A DNA stretch of 64,000 nt. Origin: Pseudomonadota bacterium (GTDB lineage Bacteria; Pseudomonadota; Gammaproteobacteria; Steroidobacterales; Steroidobacteraceae). The stretch is taken from contig JADJXW010000021.1 of NCBI GenBank assembly GCA_016720075.1, forward strand, positions 186,001 to 250,000. The letters are read 5' to 3'. The position numbers and the translations under genes were made by a program. Under the pieces are notes generated by a model. That model was not told the origin of the DNA. It saw only the letters and a list, made by a program, of their open reading frames with translations, and searched no databases. Below, piece after piece: positions 16,627 through 24,694 of the stretch (its first letter is position 1; every line of letters starts with the position of its first letter).

Positions 16627-17603
16627 ACCGCATGCGGAGGATGCTGCTGCCGCTGCTGATCGCGATCATGCCGACGGTCGCGCGACCGGACGACAACCGG
16701 CCCCTCGTGGTCACGCTCGAGCAAGTCGCAGCCGACACCTGGGAAGCCAGTCGCAAGCTGCCCGTCAATCTGCCCGCTGATGTGCTGCCCGATGTGGTCG
16801 CACCGGGCGGGTGTGCGGCAACGGCCGCGCGGCGCTGGCAGGACGCGTTGGGTTCCTGGGGGGCCGAGCGCTGGACTTGTAGCAGCCCACTGGCAGGCCA
16901 GTCGCTCGCCATCGCCTTTCCGCGGGGCGCTCCGCCGCTCGCGACGATCGTGCGGATCATCCATGCCGACGGCCGCGAGGAAACGCTTCTCGGCCAACCC
17001 GGAGAGAGGCGCATCGCCATTCCCGAGGTCGTGACCGCGGAGAACCTGTTCTGGAAGTTCCTGGTGCTGGGCGGGGAACACATCTGGAAAGGGATCGACC
17101 ACCTGCTGTTCGTGGCCGGGCTGATCTTCGTTGCCGGCACTGTGCGCCGCACGGCGGTGACGATCACGGGCTTCACGGTTTCCCATTCCATCACGCTCGC
17201 CCTCGCGGCGCTCGGCGTGGTCTCTTTCCCGCCTGGCGCAGTCGAAGCAGTCATCGCGCTGTCGATCGTGTTCCTTGCCGTGGAGATCGCCAAGGGTCCG
17301 CGCGACACGCTGACCTGGCGCCGGCCGGTGCTGGTCGCGGCCAGCTTCGGCCTGCTGCACGGGTTCGGATTTGCGGCCGTGCTGGGCGAGATCGGGCTGC
17401 CGCGCGATGGACTGCTGACCGCCCTGCTGGCCTTCAACCTGGGCATCGAGATCGGCCAGGTGATCTTCGCCACGGTGGTGTTCGCGCTGCTGAGGGCGGT
17501 GGCGCGTCTGCCGGCGCTGACCGATCCCCAGCGGGTGCGGCGCATCGCGGCCTATGCCGTCGGCATCCTTGCCTGCTACTGGATGTTCGACCGGATGGGC
17601 TGA
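16623..17603 (+). CDS. HupE/UreJ-like membrane protein
   Basis: 326 aa from GTG 16623 (GTGA overlap with the isomerase stop). A signal peptide precedes a periplasmic domain of about 120 residues with a Cys pair, then six or so membrane helices. The signature GGEHIWKGIDHLLFVAGLI, followed by TGFTVSHSITLALA and GLLHGFGFAAVLGEIGLP, is that of HupE/UreJ_2 proteins; the His residues in these helices resemble metal-permease sites. Relatives are linked to nickel or cobalt uptake, but the transported species here is not known. It converges with mnmE across 19 bp. Confidence 0.88.
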   Translation: MNRMRRMLLPLLIAIMPTVARPDDNRPLVVTLEQVAADTWEASRKLPVNLPADVLPDVVAPGGCAATAARRWQDALGSWGAERWTCSSPLAGQSLAIAFPRGAPPLATIVRIIHADGREETLLGQPGERRIAIPEVVTAENLFWKFLVLGGEHIWKGIDHLLFVAGLIFVAGTVRRTAVTITGFTVSHSITLALAALGVVSFPPGAVEAVIALSIVFLAVEIAKGPRDTLTWRRPVLVAASFGLLHGFGFAAVLGEIGLPRDGLLTALLAFNLGIEIGQVIFATVVFALLRAVARLPALTDPQRVRRIAAYAVGILACYWMFDRMG

Positions 17604-17622
17604 CGGTTCGCGGGACGGATAT

Positions 17623-19008
17623 TCACTTGCCGATGCAGAAGCTGCGGAAGATATGCCCCAGCAGCTCGTCGCTGGTGACATCGCCGAGCACTTCGCCCAA
17701 CGACGCCTGCGCGCCGCGCAGTTCGAAGGCGGCCAGTTCGCCCTGCTTCGCCGCGAGCTGCCGACAGGCAGCGTCCATCTGTTGCGCTGCGCGTTCCAGT
17801 GCTTCCACGTGTCGTGCGCGCGCGGAAAACGTGCCGCCGGCGGCTTCAGCGTGGCCGGCGACGGAGGCCAGGCGCGCTCGCAGCGCATCGAGGCCTGCGC
17901 CGGTCGCGGCGGAGATGGCGATGCGCGGTGAATCCATTGCGCTCGCATCGGCTGCGTTGCCGCCGCCAGGGGCGGTGTCGACCACGGCGATGTCGCTCTT
18001 GTTCATCACCAGTGTCACGACCACGCCCTCGGGCAGCGTGTCGCATTCCTCGGCGAAGCTGTACGCGTCGGGATCCTCAGCGGCATCGACCACATAGAGC
18101 ACATGATCGGCGCGCGCTATAGCGTCGCGCGCGCGGCGGATGCCTTCGGCTTCGATGGCATCGTGCTCGTTGGCCCCACCCTGCTCGCGCAGTCCCGCGG
18201 TGTCGATCAGCTCCACCGGCACGCCGTTGATCTCGAGCGTCGCGCGCAGCGGATCGCGCGTGGTGCCGGGCACCGGCGTGACGATGGCCGCATCGAACCC
18301 CACGAGCTGGTTCATCAGCGTGCTCTTGCCAGCGTTGGGGCGGCCGGCGATCACCACGGTGAGGCCGCGCGTCAGCAGCGCGCCACGGCGTGCCGCCTGC
18401 AGCACTTCGCCCAGCAGCTCGCGAACATACGCCACGCGCTCGGCCAGTTCGGTGCTGGCCAGGAAGTCGATCTCCTCTTCCGGGAAATCGATGGCCGCTT
18501 CAACGTAGACGCGCAGGTGGGTCAGCGCCGCGCGGGTGGCCTGCACGCGCGCAGAGAATTCACCCTGCAGCGATCGCATCGCGGCGCGGGCCGCGCCGCG
18601 CGAACCAGCGTCGATCAGGTCGGCGATGGCTTCGGCCTGCGCGAGGTCGATCTTGTCGTTGAGGAAGGCCCGCTCGGAAAATTCACCGGGCCGCGCGCGG
18701 CGCGCGCCCAGTTCCACCACGCGCTCGATCAGCGCCTCGACGATCAGGCCGGCGTGGCCCTGCAGTTCGAGCACATCCTCGCCGGTGAACGAGCCCGGCG
18801 CGGGGAAGAAGATGGCGATGCCGGAATCGATGATTTCGCCGGCGGCATCGCGCCATCGGCCGAAGGTGGCCTCGCGCGGGGCGGGCAGGCTGCCCAGCAG
18901 CGTCTGGGCAATGGCCGGGGCCATTGTTCCGGATACGCGCACAATGGCGACCCCGCCGCGGCCCGGGGGGGTCGCGGCGGCAACAATCGTGTCGCTAGTT
19001 CCGCCCAG
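17623..19008 (-). CDS. mnmE: tRNA modification GTPase MnmE (start codon unclear)
   Basis: With MnmG it makes the 5-carboxymethylaminomethyl group on wobble uridine 34 of tRNAs. The G domain has GRPNAGKS (P-loop), PGTTRD, DTAGLRE and NKSD; the C-terminus ends in FCIGK with the family's catalytic Cys. The conserved N-terminal block SDTIVAAATPPGRGGVAIVRVSG is present and in frame, but no ATG, GTG or TTG precedes it. The first ordinary in-frame start is a GTG at 18942, inside this block. The coordinate given uses an in-frame CTG at 19008, overlapping the yidC 3' end. A base error near 18996-19000 replacing an ATG is a simple alternative. mnmG, the usual neighbour, is absent. Confidence 0.9.
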   Translation of the reverse strand: MGGTSDTIVAAATPPGRGGVAIVRVSGTMAPAIAQTLLGSLPAPREATFGRWRDAAGEIIDSGIAIFFPAPGSFTGEDVLELQGHAGLIVEALIERVVELGARRARPGEFSERAFLNDKIDLAQAEAIADLIDAGSRGAARAAMRSLQGEFSARVQATRAALTHLRVYVEAAIDFPEEEIDFLASTELAERVAYVRELLGEVLQAARRGALLTRGLTVVIAGRPNAGKSTLMNQLVGFDAAIVTPVPGTTRDPLRATLEINGVPVELIDTAGLREQGGANEHDAIEAEGIRRARDAIARADHVLYVVDAAEDPDAYSFAEECDTLPEGVVVTLVMNKSDIAVVDTAPGGGNAADASAMDSPRIAISAATGAGLDALRARLASVAGHAEAAGGTFSARARHVEALERAAQQMDAACRQLAAKQGELAAFELRGAQASLGEVLGDVTSDELLGHIFRSFCIGK

Positions 19009-20734
19009 AGGCTGAGGCCTCGAGGCGCCGGTTGATGTTCCACTGCTGCGCGATCGTCAGCACGGTGTTCACCGTGTAGTACAGCACCAGGCCCGAGGGG
19101 AAGAAGGCGAACGTAGCCGACATCACCAGCGGCAGGATCATGAACACCTTGGCCTGCACCGGATCGGGCGGCGTGGGCTGCAGCTTGTACTGCAGGAACA
19201 TCGCGCCGGCCATGATCAGCGGCAGCACGTAGAACGGATCACGCGCGGACAGATCCTGCAGCCAGCCGAAGAACGGCGCCTGGCGCATCTCCACGCTTTC
19301 CACCAGCACCCAATAGAACGCGATGAACACCGGGATCTGGATGAGCTGCGGCAGGCAGCCCGAGGCCGGGTTCACCTTCTCTTTCTTGTACAGCTCCATC
19401 ATCGCCTGGCCGAGCTTCTGGCGATCGTCCTTGTACTGTTCCTGGATCGCCTTCATGCGCGGCGCGACCAGCTTCATCTTCGCCATCGAACGGCCCGAGG
19501 CCTCGGACAACGGATAGAAGGCCAGCTTCAGCAGGAAGGTGACCGCGATGATCGCCAGGCCCCAGTTGCTGAAGATGCCGTGCGCCTTGTCGAGCAACCA
19601 GAACAGCGGCTTCGACAGGAAGGTGAGCACACCGAAGTCGGCGGCGCGCCCGAGTTCCGGATGGATGGCCGAGAGCTGGCGCTGCAGCTTCGGTCCGACG
19701 AACAGTGTTTCCTTCACGGTGGCGGCGGCGCCAGCGATCACGTCGACTGGGGGACTGACGGTGCGCGCCAGGTATTCATTGCCGCGCACGTTCAGCGAGT
19801 AGCGCGCGGCCTCGTCCTTGGCCGGCACCACGGCGGCGACGAAGTGATGCTGCAGCGAGGCCAGCCAGCCATTGGTGATCTCGCGATCCAGCGCCGCGTC
19901 CTCGGCCTTGCTGACATCCAGCTTCTCGTACTTGCCTTCCCACAGCGCGGGACCCGTGAACGAATAGCTGTCCACGTTGAAGTACGAGCGCTCGACCGGC
20001 GGCATGTCGTGCAGGATCTGCACATAGGGCCGCACGCTCCAGGTGGCGGCACTGCCGTTCTCGATCTTGTATTCAAGATCGATGCGGTAGGAACCGCGAC
20101 GGAACACCAGCGTCTTGGTGACCTTCACGCCATCGGGCGAGGTCCACTCGAGCGGCACGCGCAGCTCGTCCTGACCCGACTGCATCTCGAAGCCGGTGAA
20201 GTCGCTGGTGAACTGAGCCAGGTGCGTGGGATAGCTCTCGGGCGTGGCGCCCGCGACATTGCCGGCCAGGCCGGTCTGCACCAGGTACTGCTGCCCGGTG
20301 CCGCCGCTCTGCAGAAGGCGCACGGGTGTGGCCTCGCCCTTCACCTGCGGGTAGTTCAGCAGGTCGGCGCGCGCGAGCTCGCCACCGCGCAGGCTCACGT
20401 CGACGTCGAGCACATCGGTGCGGACGTTGAGCACGGCGGCGGAAGGCGCGGCTGCTGCAGGCGCGGTGGCCGTAGCGAGCGGCGCGGGGACATCGCCCGT
20501 AGCGGGCGCGACCGCTGCCGGTGGCACCGCGCCGGCGGGAGCCGCAGCAGCCGGCGGGGCGGCGACAGGAATGGCGGCGCCCAGCGGATTGGTTCGCTTG
20601 TCAGCCTCGGCCTTTGCCTGCGCTTCGGCGGCAGCGGCCGCATCGCGCGGCGCGAAGTCGGACACCCAGGCGGAATAGTTGAGCAGCAGGGCGAGGCCCA
20701 AGGCCACCCACAGGATCATGCGAATGTTCTTCAT
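18995..20734 (-). CDS. yidC: Membrane protein insertase YidC
   Basis: 579 aa. The Gram-negative type: N-terminal membrane anchor (MILWVALGLALLLNYSAWV), an Ala/Pro-rich linker (residues 35-100), a large periplasmic beta-domain (residues 100-360), then the conserved insertase core beginning WLLDKAHGIFSNWGLAIIAVTF with LFYPLSEASGRSMAKMKLVAPRMK, VNPASGCLPQLIQIPVFIAFYWVL and a final YYTVNTVLTIAQQWNINRR. The positively charged groove Arg is in SEASGRSMAKM. It inserts and folds inner-membrane proteins with or without SecYEG. It overlaps yidD by 4 nt. Confidence 0.97.
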   Translation of the reverse strand: MKNIRMILWVALGLALLLNYSAWVSDFAPRDAAAAAEAQAKAEADKRTNPLGAAIPVAAPPAAAAPAGAVPPAAVAPATGDVPAPLATATAPAAAAPSAAVLNVRTDVLDVDVSLRGGELARADLLNYPQVKGEATPVRLLQSGGTGQQYLVQTGLAGNVAGATPESYPTHLAQFTSDFTGFEMQSGQDELRVPLEWTSPDGVKVTKTLVFRRGSYRIDLEYKIENGSAATWSVRPYVQILHDMPPVERSYFNVDSYSFTGPALWEGKYEKLDVSKAEDAALDREITNGWLASLQHHFVAAVVPAKDEAARYSLNVRGNEYLARTVSPPVDVIAGAAATVKETLFVGPKLQRQLSAIHPELGRAADFGVLTFLSKPLFWLLDKAHGIFSNWGLAIIAVTFLLKLAFYPLSEASGRSMAKMKLVAPRMKAIQEQYKDDRQKLGQAMMELYKKEKVNPASGCLPQLIQIPVFIAFYWVLVESVEMRQAPFFGWLQDLSARDPFYVLPLIMAGAMFLQYKLQPTPPDPVQAKVFMILPLVMSATFAFFPSGLVLYYTVNTVLTIAQQWNINRRLEASASGRN

Positions 20735-20949
20735 GGTACGGGGTCGAATCCGCCCTCATTGAGCGGGTTGCAACGCAGGATTCTCCTGGTGGTCAGTGAC
20801 AGTCCCCGGAAGGGGCCATGCCTTTCAATCGCCTGCCGGGCGAAGTCCGAGCAGCTGGGATGGAAGCGGCAGCATTGTCCCAAATGCGGACTGATCAGTA
20901 GCTGGTAGGCTCTGATCGTTCCGTTCATGGCGCTAATTACGGGTCGCAT
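20731..20949 (-). CDS. yidD: Membrane protein insertion efficiency factor YidD
   Basis: 72 aa from ATG 20949, preferred because GAGG lies about 10 bp upstream; ATG 20928 and GTG 20970 are possible. The core is typical: IRAYQLLISPHLGQCCRFHPSCSDFARQAIERHG followed by RRILRCNPLNEGGFDPVP, with the conserved Cys set. YidD is a small membrane-associated protein that assists YidC. The gene overlaps the rnpA 3' end by 13 nt and the yidC start by 4 nt, the usual bacterial arrangement. Confidence 0.93.
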   Translation of the reverse strand: MRPVISAMNGTIRAYQLLISPHLGQCCRFHPSCSDFARQAIERHGPFRGLSLTTRRILRCNPLNEGGFDPVP

Positions 20950-21308
20950 CGCTTCCGGACCTCGGTCCACAGGGCCGCGAGGCTTTCGCGGAGGCGCGCA
21001 TTATGCGCGGTCCGCACGCCGTTGCGGGCACCGACCACCAGGTCGAGCGCGGGCAGCGTGCCCGCCTCCTTGCGGAAGGATTCGCGCACCTGGCGCTTCA
21101 CGCGGTTGCGCTCGACGGAATTGCCCGCGGCCTTGGCGCCTATCGAAAGGCCCATCCGCGGATAGCCCAGCGTATTGCGCGCGGCGTTGATGGAAAAGCA
21201 GCCGTCGACGACACGCAACCGCGTGGAATACACGGCGTCGAACTGGGCAGGCTTGAGCAGGCGGGACTGGCGGGCAAAGCCCAGCGCGGGCGTTTTCGCG
21301 CCGGTCAT
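20937..21308 (-). CDS. rnpA: Ribonuclease P protein component
   Basis: 123 aa. Protein subunit of RNase P, which removes 5' leaders from pre-tRNAs. It has FARQSRLLKPAQFDAVY at the start, the central cleft strand GYPRMGLSIGAKAAG and the RNR helix NSVERNRVKRQVRESFR, then ALDLVVGARNGV. Length agrees with the family (110-140). It lies 19 bp after the rpmH stop in the restored frame, and the ATG overlaps the TGA that ends rpmH in its uncorrected frame. Confidence 0.96.
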   Translation of the reverse strand: MTGAKTPALGFARQSRLLKPAQFDAVYSTRLRVVDGCFSINAARNTLGYPRMGLSIGAKAAGNSVERNRVKRQVRESFRKEAGTLPALDLVVGARNGVRTAHNARLRESLAALWTEVRKRCDP

Positions 21309-21327
21309 GGGCGCGGCGCCCCAGGCC

Positions 21328-21469
21328 TTACGGGATCAGGCGCTTGCGGCCCTTGGCGCGGCGCGCGGGCCAGCACCTTGCGACCGTCGGCGGTAGCCAT
21401 GCGGGCACGGAAGCCGTGCGTGCGTACACGCTTGATCTTGCTCGGCTGGTATGTGCGTTTCGTGGCCAT
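21328..21469 (-). CDS. rpmH: Ribosomal protein L34, frameshifted by one extra base
   Basis: From ATG 21469 the frame reads MATKRTYQPSKIKRVRTHG, FRARMATADGRKVLAR, a clear L34. At about 21358-21366 one extra base in a GC-alternating tract changes the expected ARRRAKGRKRLIP ending to ARAPRQGPQAPDPV. Removing one G restores the family C-terminus and a TAA at 21330-21328, giving 46 aa. Uncorrected, the frame runs to a TGA at 21307-21305 (54 aa). L34 is universally conserved, so a sequencing or assembly error is more likely than a true mutation. Confidence 0.93.
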
Positions 21470-21541
21470 GGCGCTGTTTCAGTTCAGAAAATCGGGTTGC
21501 GAAGGGTACGCACGGGCGCCGGGGGAGTCAAGGACAGGACG

Positions 21542-23032
21542 CTAGCGGGGGCGGAACCCCGTCAGGAAGCCCTCTTGGGGCTCCCACCAGCCATGAACCT
21601 GCGTATGGAGCCGGAATGGCAGTTTCACCCGGGCGATGGGGCCATCCCCCAGGCGCATGGCGTCGGCAATGACCAGCTCCGAGCGCATCTCGGAATAGTC
21701 GTTGGCCACGGTGAGGATGTAGCCCTCGCCCTCCGGCGCATCCGGCCGGGCCGGCACGAACTGCGGCTCGGACAGGCTGTGCGTGTTGCCGGCCGAGAGG
21801 CGGTCGATGGCGCCGGTGTGATGGTCGAAGCGGAAGATGGAATTGGCCACGCGTACCGACAGCTTGCCCCCGCGCTCGCGGTCGAAGGGCAGCGTGGGAT
21901 CAACCACCAGCATGTAGCTCCAGCGGAAAGGCCGCGTGAGGTAGCGATCATCCATGCGCACCATCGACGTGCCGCGCAGGCCGCCGAACAGCACCTCTTC
22001 CTTCCAGCCGGTGTCTTTTGAATCGAGGTCGAAGGTCCAGCGCCGGATGTTGGGCGAAACGCCCGACACATCGAAGGCCGAGCCATCTGCGTTCGGGAAG
22101 AACGGATGGAAATTGTTGCTGGCCACCGGCGCATCGAGGATGACCTTGTTGCCCTCGGTGCGCGCATTGGTGGTGTGCACCAGCATCGCCTGCTCGGGCG
22201 TGCCGTGGAACCAGCGGACGTCCTTGTCATCGCCATCACGCGGGATGATGGCCACGTGGCAGGGCACGCTGCTGTCGTAGGTCCAGTGGATGAGACCCGC
22301 GTCGAGGCGTTCCTGGTTGGTGACCATGCCGGTGGTGGGCAGGATGATGTGGCGATCGGTGATCGCCATGTCATGCATCATGCTGACCACGGGCGCCTTG
22401 ATCCACCATTCGCGCTTCAATTTGCCGTGTTTGTCGAACACGAACACCGCGAGGTCGGGCGATACATCGCCCTTGGCTTCGTAGGAAAAGGCGATCATGT
22501 CGCCGGTGTTCGGATCGATCTTCGGATGCGCAGTGAAGGTCTTCGCGCGCATCTGGCCGTGGAAATCCCATTCGCCGATCGTCTCGAGCGTGTCGGGGTC
22601 CATGGCCATTGGCGGGCTGTCTTCCTTGAAGGAGAACAGCCGGCCGTGATGGATGATGGGCGTGGTGTTGCCGGTGTTCGGGCTGATATCGCGCGCTGAA
22701 GGGTCGTAGGTGCCACGGTTGCGATAACGTCCGAACAGCGCGCGGCGGGCGGCCGTTTCGGCCTTGAGCCGCGGCGTCTGGATGTAGCGCGAGCGGAAAT
22801 CGACATGGCCGTTGGTGAAGCGGAACAGATCGACCGCTCCATCGGAGTTGTAGGGGGTATCGTCGGGGAAACGCGGCGGATAGCGCCGATCGATGCACGA
22901 ACGGTAGAAGCTGCCGTTGAGGCCGGCGGGGATATCCCCTTCCACCTCGCAATCGATCAGCGTGGCTTCGAAGCGCAGGGGCGCGAAAAAGCCCTTGGCT
23001 GTTGGATCGTCCTTGAAACTGACTCCCCCCAT
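21542..23032 (-). CDS. Carotenoid oxygenase (RPE65/lignostilbene dioxygenase family)
   Basis: 496 aa from ATG 23032. A seven-bladed propeller enzyme with an Fe(II) held by four His. Candidates are in FTAHPKIDPNTGDM, SMMHDMAITDRHIILP, NFHPFFPNADGS and TQVHGWW, each in the expected order. The family cleaves double bonds of carotenoids or stilbene-like aromatics with O2. No signal peptide, so cytosolic. The opening NGSFYRSCIDRRYPPRFPDD is near the stilbene-cleaving type, though the substrate cannot be fixed. It sits between rpmH and dnaA, which are usually neighbours. Confidence 0.93.
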   Translation of the reverse strand: MGGVSFKDDPTAKGFFAPLRFEATLIDCEVEGDIPAGLNGSFYRSCIDRRYPPRFPDDTPYNSDGAVDLFRFTNGHVDFRSRYIQTPRLKAETAARRALFGRYRNRGTYDPSARDISPNTGNTTPIIHHGRLFSFKEDSPPMAMDPDTLETIGEWDFHGQMRAKTFTAHPKIDPNTGDMIAFSYEAKGDVSPDLAVFVFDKHGKLKREWWIKAPVVSMMHDMAITDRHIILPTTGMVTNQERLDAGLIHWTYDSSVPCHVAIIPRDGDDKDVRWFHGTPEQAMLVHTTNARTEGNKVILDAPVASNNFHPFFPNADGSAFDVSGVSPNIRRWTFDLDSKDTGWKEEVLFGGLRGTSMVRMDDRYLTRPFRWSYMLVVDPTLPFDRERGGKLSVRVANSIFRFDHHTGAIDRLSAGNTHSLSEPQFVPARPDAPEGEGYILTVANDYSEMRSELVIADAMRLGDGPIARVKLPFRLHTQVHGWWEPQEGFLTGFRPR

Positions 23033-23042
23033 AGTGCGGGGG

Positions 23043-23075
23043 ATTATAAATCGACCGCGGACGCGAGTAGACTCG
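23043..23075 (-). promoter_or_regulatory. Consensus -10 element and small palindrome upstream of the carotenoid oxygenase
   Basis: Read on the minus strand, TATAAT occupies 23048-23043, only 10 bp before the ATG at 23032, which would leave a leader of just a few nucleotides. A palindrome CGAGT-N2-ACTCG lies at 23064-23075, in the -35 region, where no good -35 hexamer is visible. This could be an activator- or repressor-controlled promoter. The rest of the 90-bp spacer to dnaA shows no clear DnaA box. Confidence 0.4.
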
Positions 23076-23122
23076 CCCTCCCCCTTTTTTCGTGCCCTGT
23101 CACGCCATCGATTACCAGTCGC

Positions 23123-24469
23123 ATGTCCGAACTCTGGACGACAATCCTGCCGCGGCTGGAAGGCGAACTTCCGGAACAGCAGGTGAACACCTGGCTGCGG
23201 CCGCTGCAGGCGCTGGAAGATGGCGCCACGCTGCGGCTGTATGCGCCGAACCGTTATGCGCTGGACTGGGTGCAGGCCCATGCCGCCGAGCGGATCCGCG
23301 CCATGCTGGGCGAGCTGCGCGGGGGCGAGGCCATGCTGTCGGTGGAGGTGGGCTCGCTGGCGCCGGCCAATGGACATGCGCCGGCGGCTGAACCGCCCCG
23401 CCCCACTGCGGCGGCCCGGCGCGTGGCGCCCGTGTCCAGCATCCAGATCGGCACGCGGCTGAATCCGGAATCCACCTTCGAGCATTTCGTCGAGGGCAAG
23501 AGCAATCACTTCGCCAAGGCCGCTGCGCTGCAGGTGGCTGAAAACCCGGGGCGCGCCTACAACCCGCTGTTCATCTACGGCGGCACGGGCCTCGGAAAAA
23601 CGCACCTGATGCAGGCCGTGGGGCATGTGATCAAGGAACGCGATCCGGATGCGCGCGTGGCCTATGTGCACTCCGAGCGTTTCGTCGACAACATGGTGCA
23701 GGCGCTGCGGCACAACACCATGAACGAGTTCAAGAGCGCGTATCGCGGGCTTTCTGCGCTGCTGATCGACGACATCCAGTTCTTCGCCAACAAGGACCGC
23801 TCGCAGGAAGAATTCTTCCACACCTTCAACGCGCTGTTCGAAGGCCAGGCACAAATCATCATGACCTCGGATCGTTATCCGAAGGAAATTCCCGGCCTCG
23901 AAGAGCGGCTGAAATCGCGCTTCGGCTGGGGATTGTCGGTGGCCATCGAGCCACCGGAGCTTGAAACCTGCGTCGCGATCCTGATCAGCAAGGCGCAGGC
24001 GGCGGGCACGGTAATGCCCGAGGAAGTGGCCTTTTTCGTGGCCAAGCGCATCCGCTCGAATGTGCGCGAACTGGAAGGTGCGCTGCGGCGGATCATTGCC
24101 AATGCCCGCTTCACCGGCCAGCCGATCACGCTGGATTTCGCGAAGGAAGCGCTGAAGGATCTGCTGAACCTGCAGGCGCGCCTGGTCACCATCGAGAACA
24201 TCCAGAAGACCGTGGCCGATTACTTCAAGGTGCGGCTGTCGGATCTGCTGTCGGAGCGGCGCAGCCGGTCGGTGGCCCGCCCGCGCCAGGTGGCGATGGC
24301 GCTGGCCAAGGAGCTGACCGTGCACAGCCTGCCAGAGATCGGCGAGGCTTTCGGCGGGCGCGACCACACCACGGTGATGCACGCGTGCAAACGCATCCGG
24401 GAGCTGCAGGCGGCCGAGCCGCGGGTTGCCGAGGACTATTCCAACCTGCTGCGCACGCTCACGGGATAA
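23123..24469 (+). CDS. dnaA: Chromosomal replication initiator protein DnaA
   Basis: 448 aa. Domain I (residues 1-75) carries the WLRPLQ helix for DnaB/DiaA contacts. Residues 85-115 form a Pro/Ala linker. The AAA+ domain III has the P-loop GGTGLGKTH from residue 153, Walker B LLIDDIQFF, sensor and arginine-finger region LKSRFGWGL. Domain IV ends the protein with RDHTTVMHACKRI, the helix-turn-helix signature that reads DnaA boxes. It opens oriC when ATP-bound. The following 225 bp contain the candidate origin. Confidence 0.98.
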   Translation: MSELWTTILPRLEGELPEQQVNTWLRPLQALEDGATLRLYAPNRYALDWVQAHAAERIRAMLGELRGGEAMLSVEVGSLAPANGHAPAAEPPRPTAAARRVAPVSSIQIGTRLNPESTFEHFVEGKSNHFAKAAALQVAENPGRAYNPLFIYGGTGLGKTHLMQAVGHVIKERDPDARVAYVHSERFVDNMVQALRHNTMNEFKSAYRGLSALLIDDIQFFANKDRSQEEFFHTFNALFEGQAQIIMTSDRYPKEIPGLEERLKSRFGWGLSVAIEPPELETCVAILISKAQAAGTVMPEEVAFFVAKRIRSNVRELEGALRRIIANARFTGQPITLDFAKEALKDLLNLQARLVTIENIQKTVADYFKVRLSDLLSERRSRSVARPRQVAMALAKELTVHSLPEIGEAFGGRDHTTVMHACKRIRELQAAEPRVAEDYSNLLRTLTG

Positions 24470-24694
24470 CCCTGTGCGCAACCCGGTGGATAAGCCCGTG
24501 CATAACTTCGGGATTAATCTGTGGGTGATTTCATCCACAGCGCGTGAACAGCATGAACGCAGTTGATTCGCCTGGTTGCCCTGCCCGCTTTGATGCGTAA
24601 AGTCATGACCGGAAAGGCCGTGGTGATTTATCCTCGCTATCCACAGCCCCAATAACAGCAACAACGTCTTAAATAACAAGCTTGGTTTAGAACT
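24470..24694. other. Candidate oriC (dnaA-dnaN intergenic region)
   Basis: Against TTATNCACA there are four 8/9 matches: 24485-24493 (reverse), 24497-24505 (reverse), 24531-24539 (forward) and 24637-24645 (forward). Weaker 7/9 sites are at 24520-24528 (reverse) and 24628-24636 (forward). An AT-rich stretch at about 24650-24694 (AATAACAGC, CTTAAATAACAAGC, GGTTTAG) stands out from the GC-rich surroundings and could be the unwinding element. No long gene is present. The dnaA-dnaN gap is a known origin position in several gammaproteobacterial groups. Confidence 0.75.

Noticed and set aside
21542..24679. A 1045-codon minus-strand reading frame covering the carotenoid oxygenase and the region opposite dnaA
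   Set aside because: Only the part from 23032 to 21542 matches a family. The upstream part is antisense to dnaA and has no start signal.
24470..24694. A small RNA or tRNA gene between dnaA and dnaN
   Set aside because: No cloverleaf or stable long stem is visible. DnaA boxes and AT-rich sequence explain the gap better.
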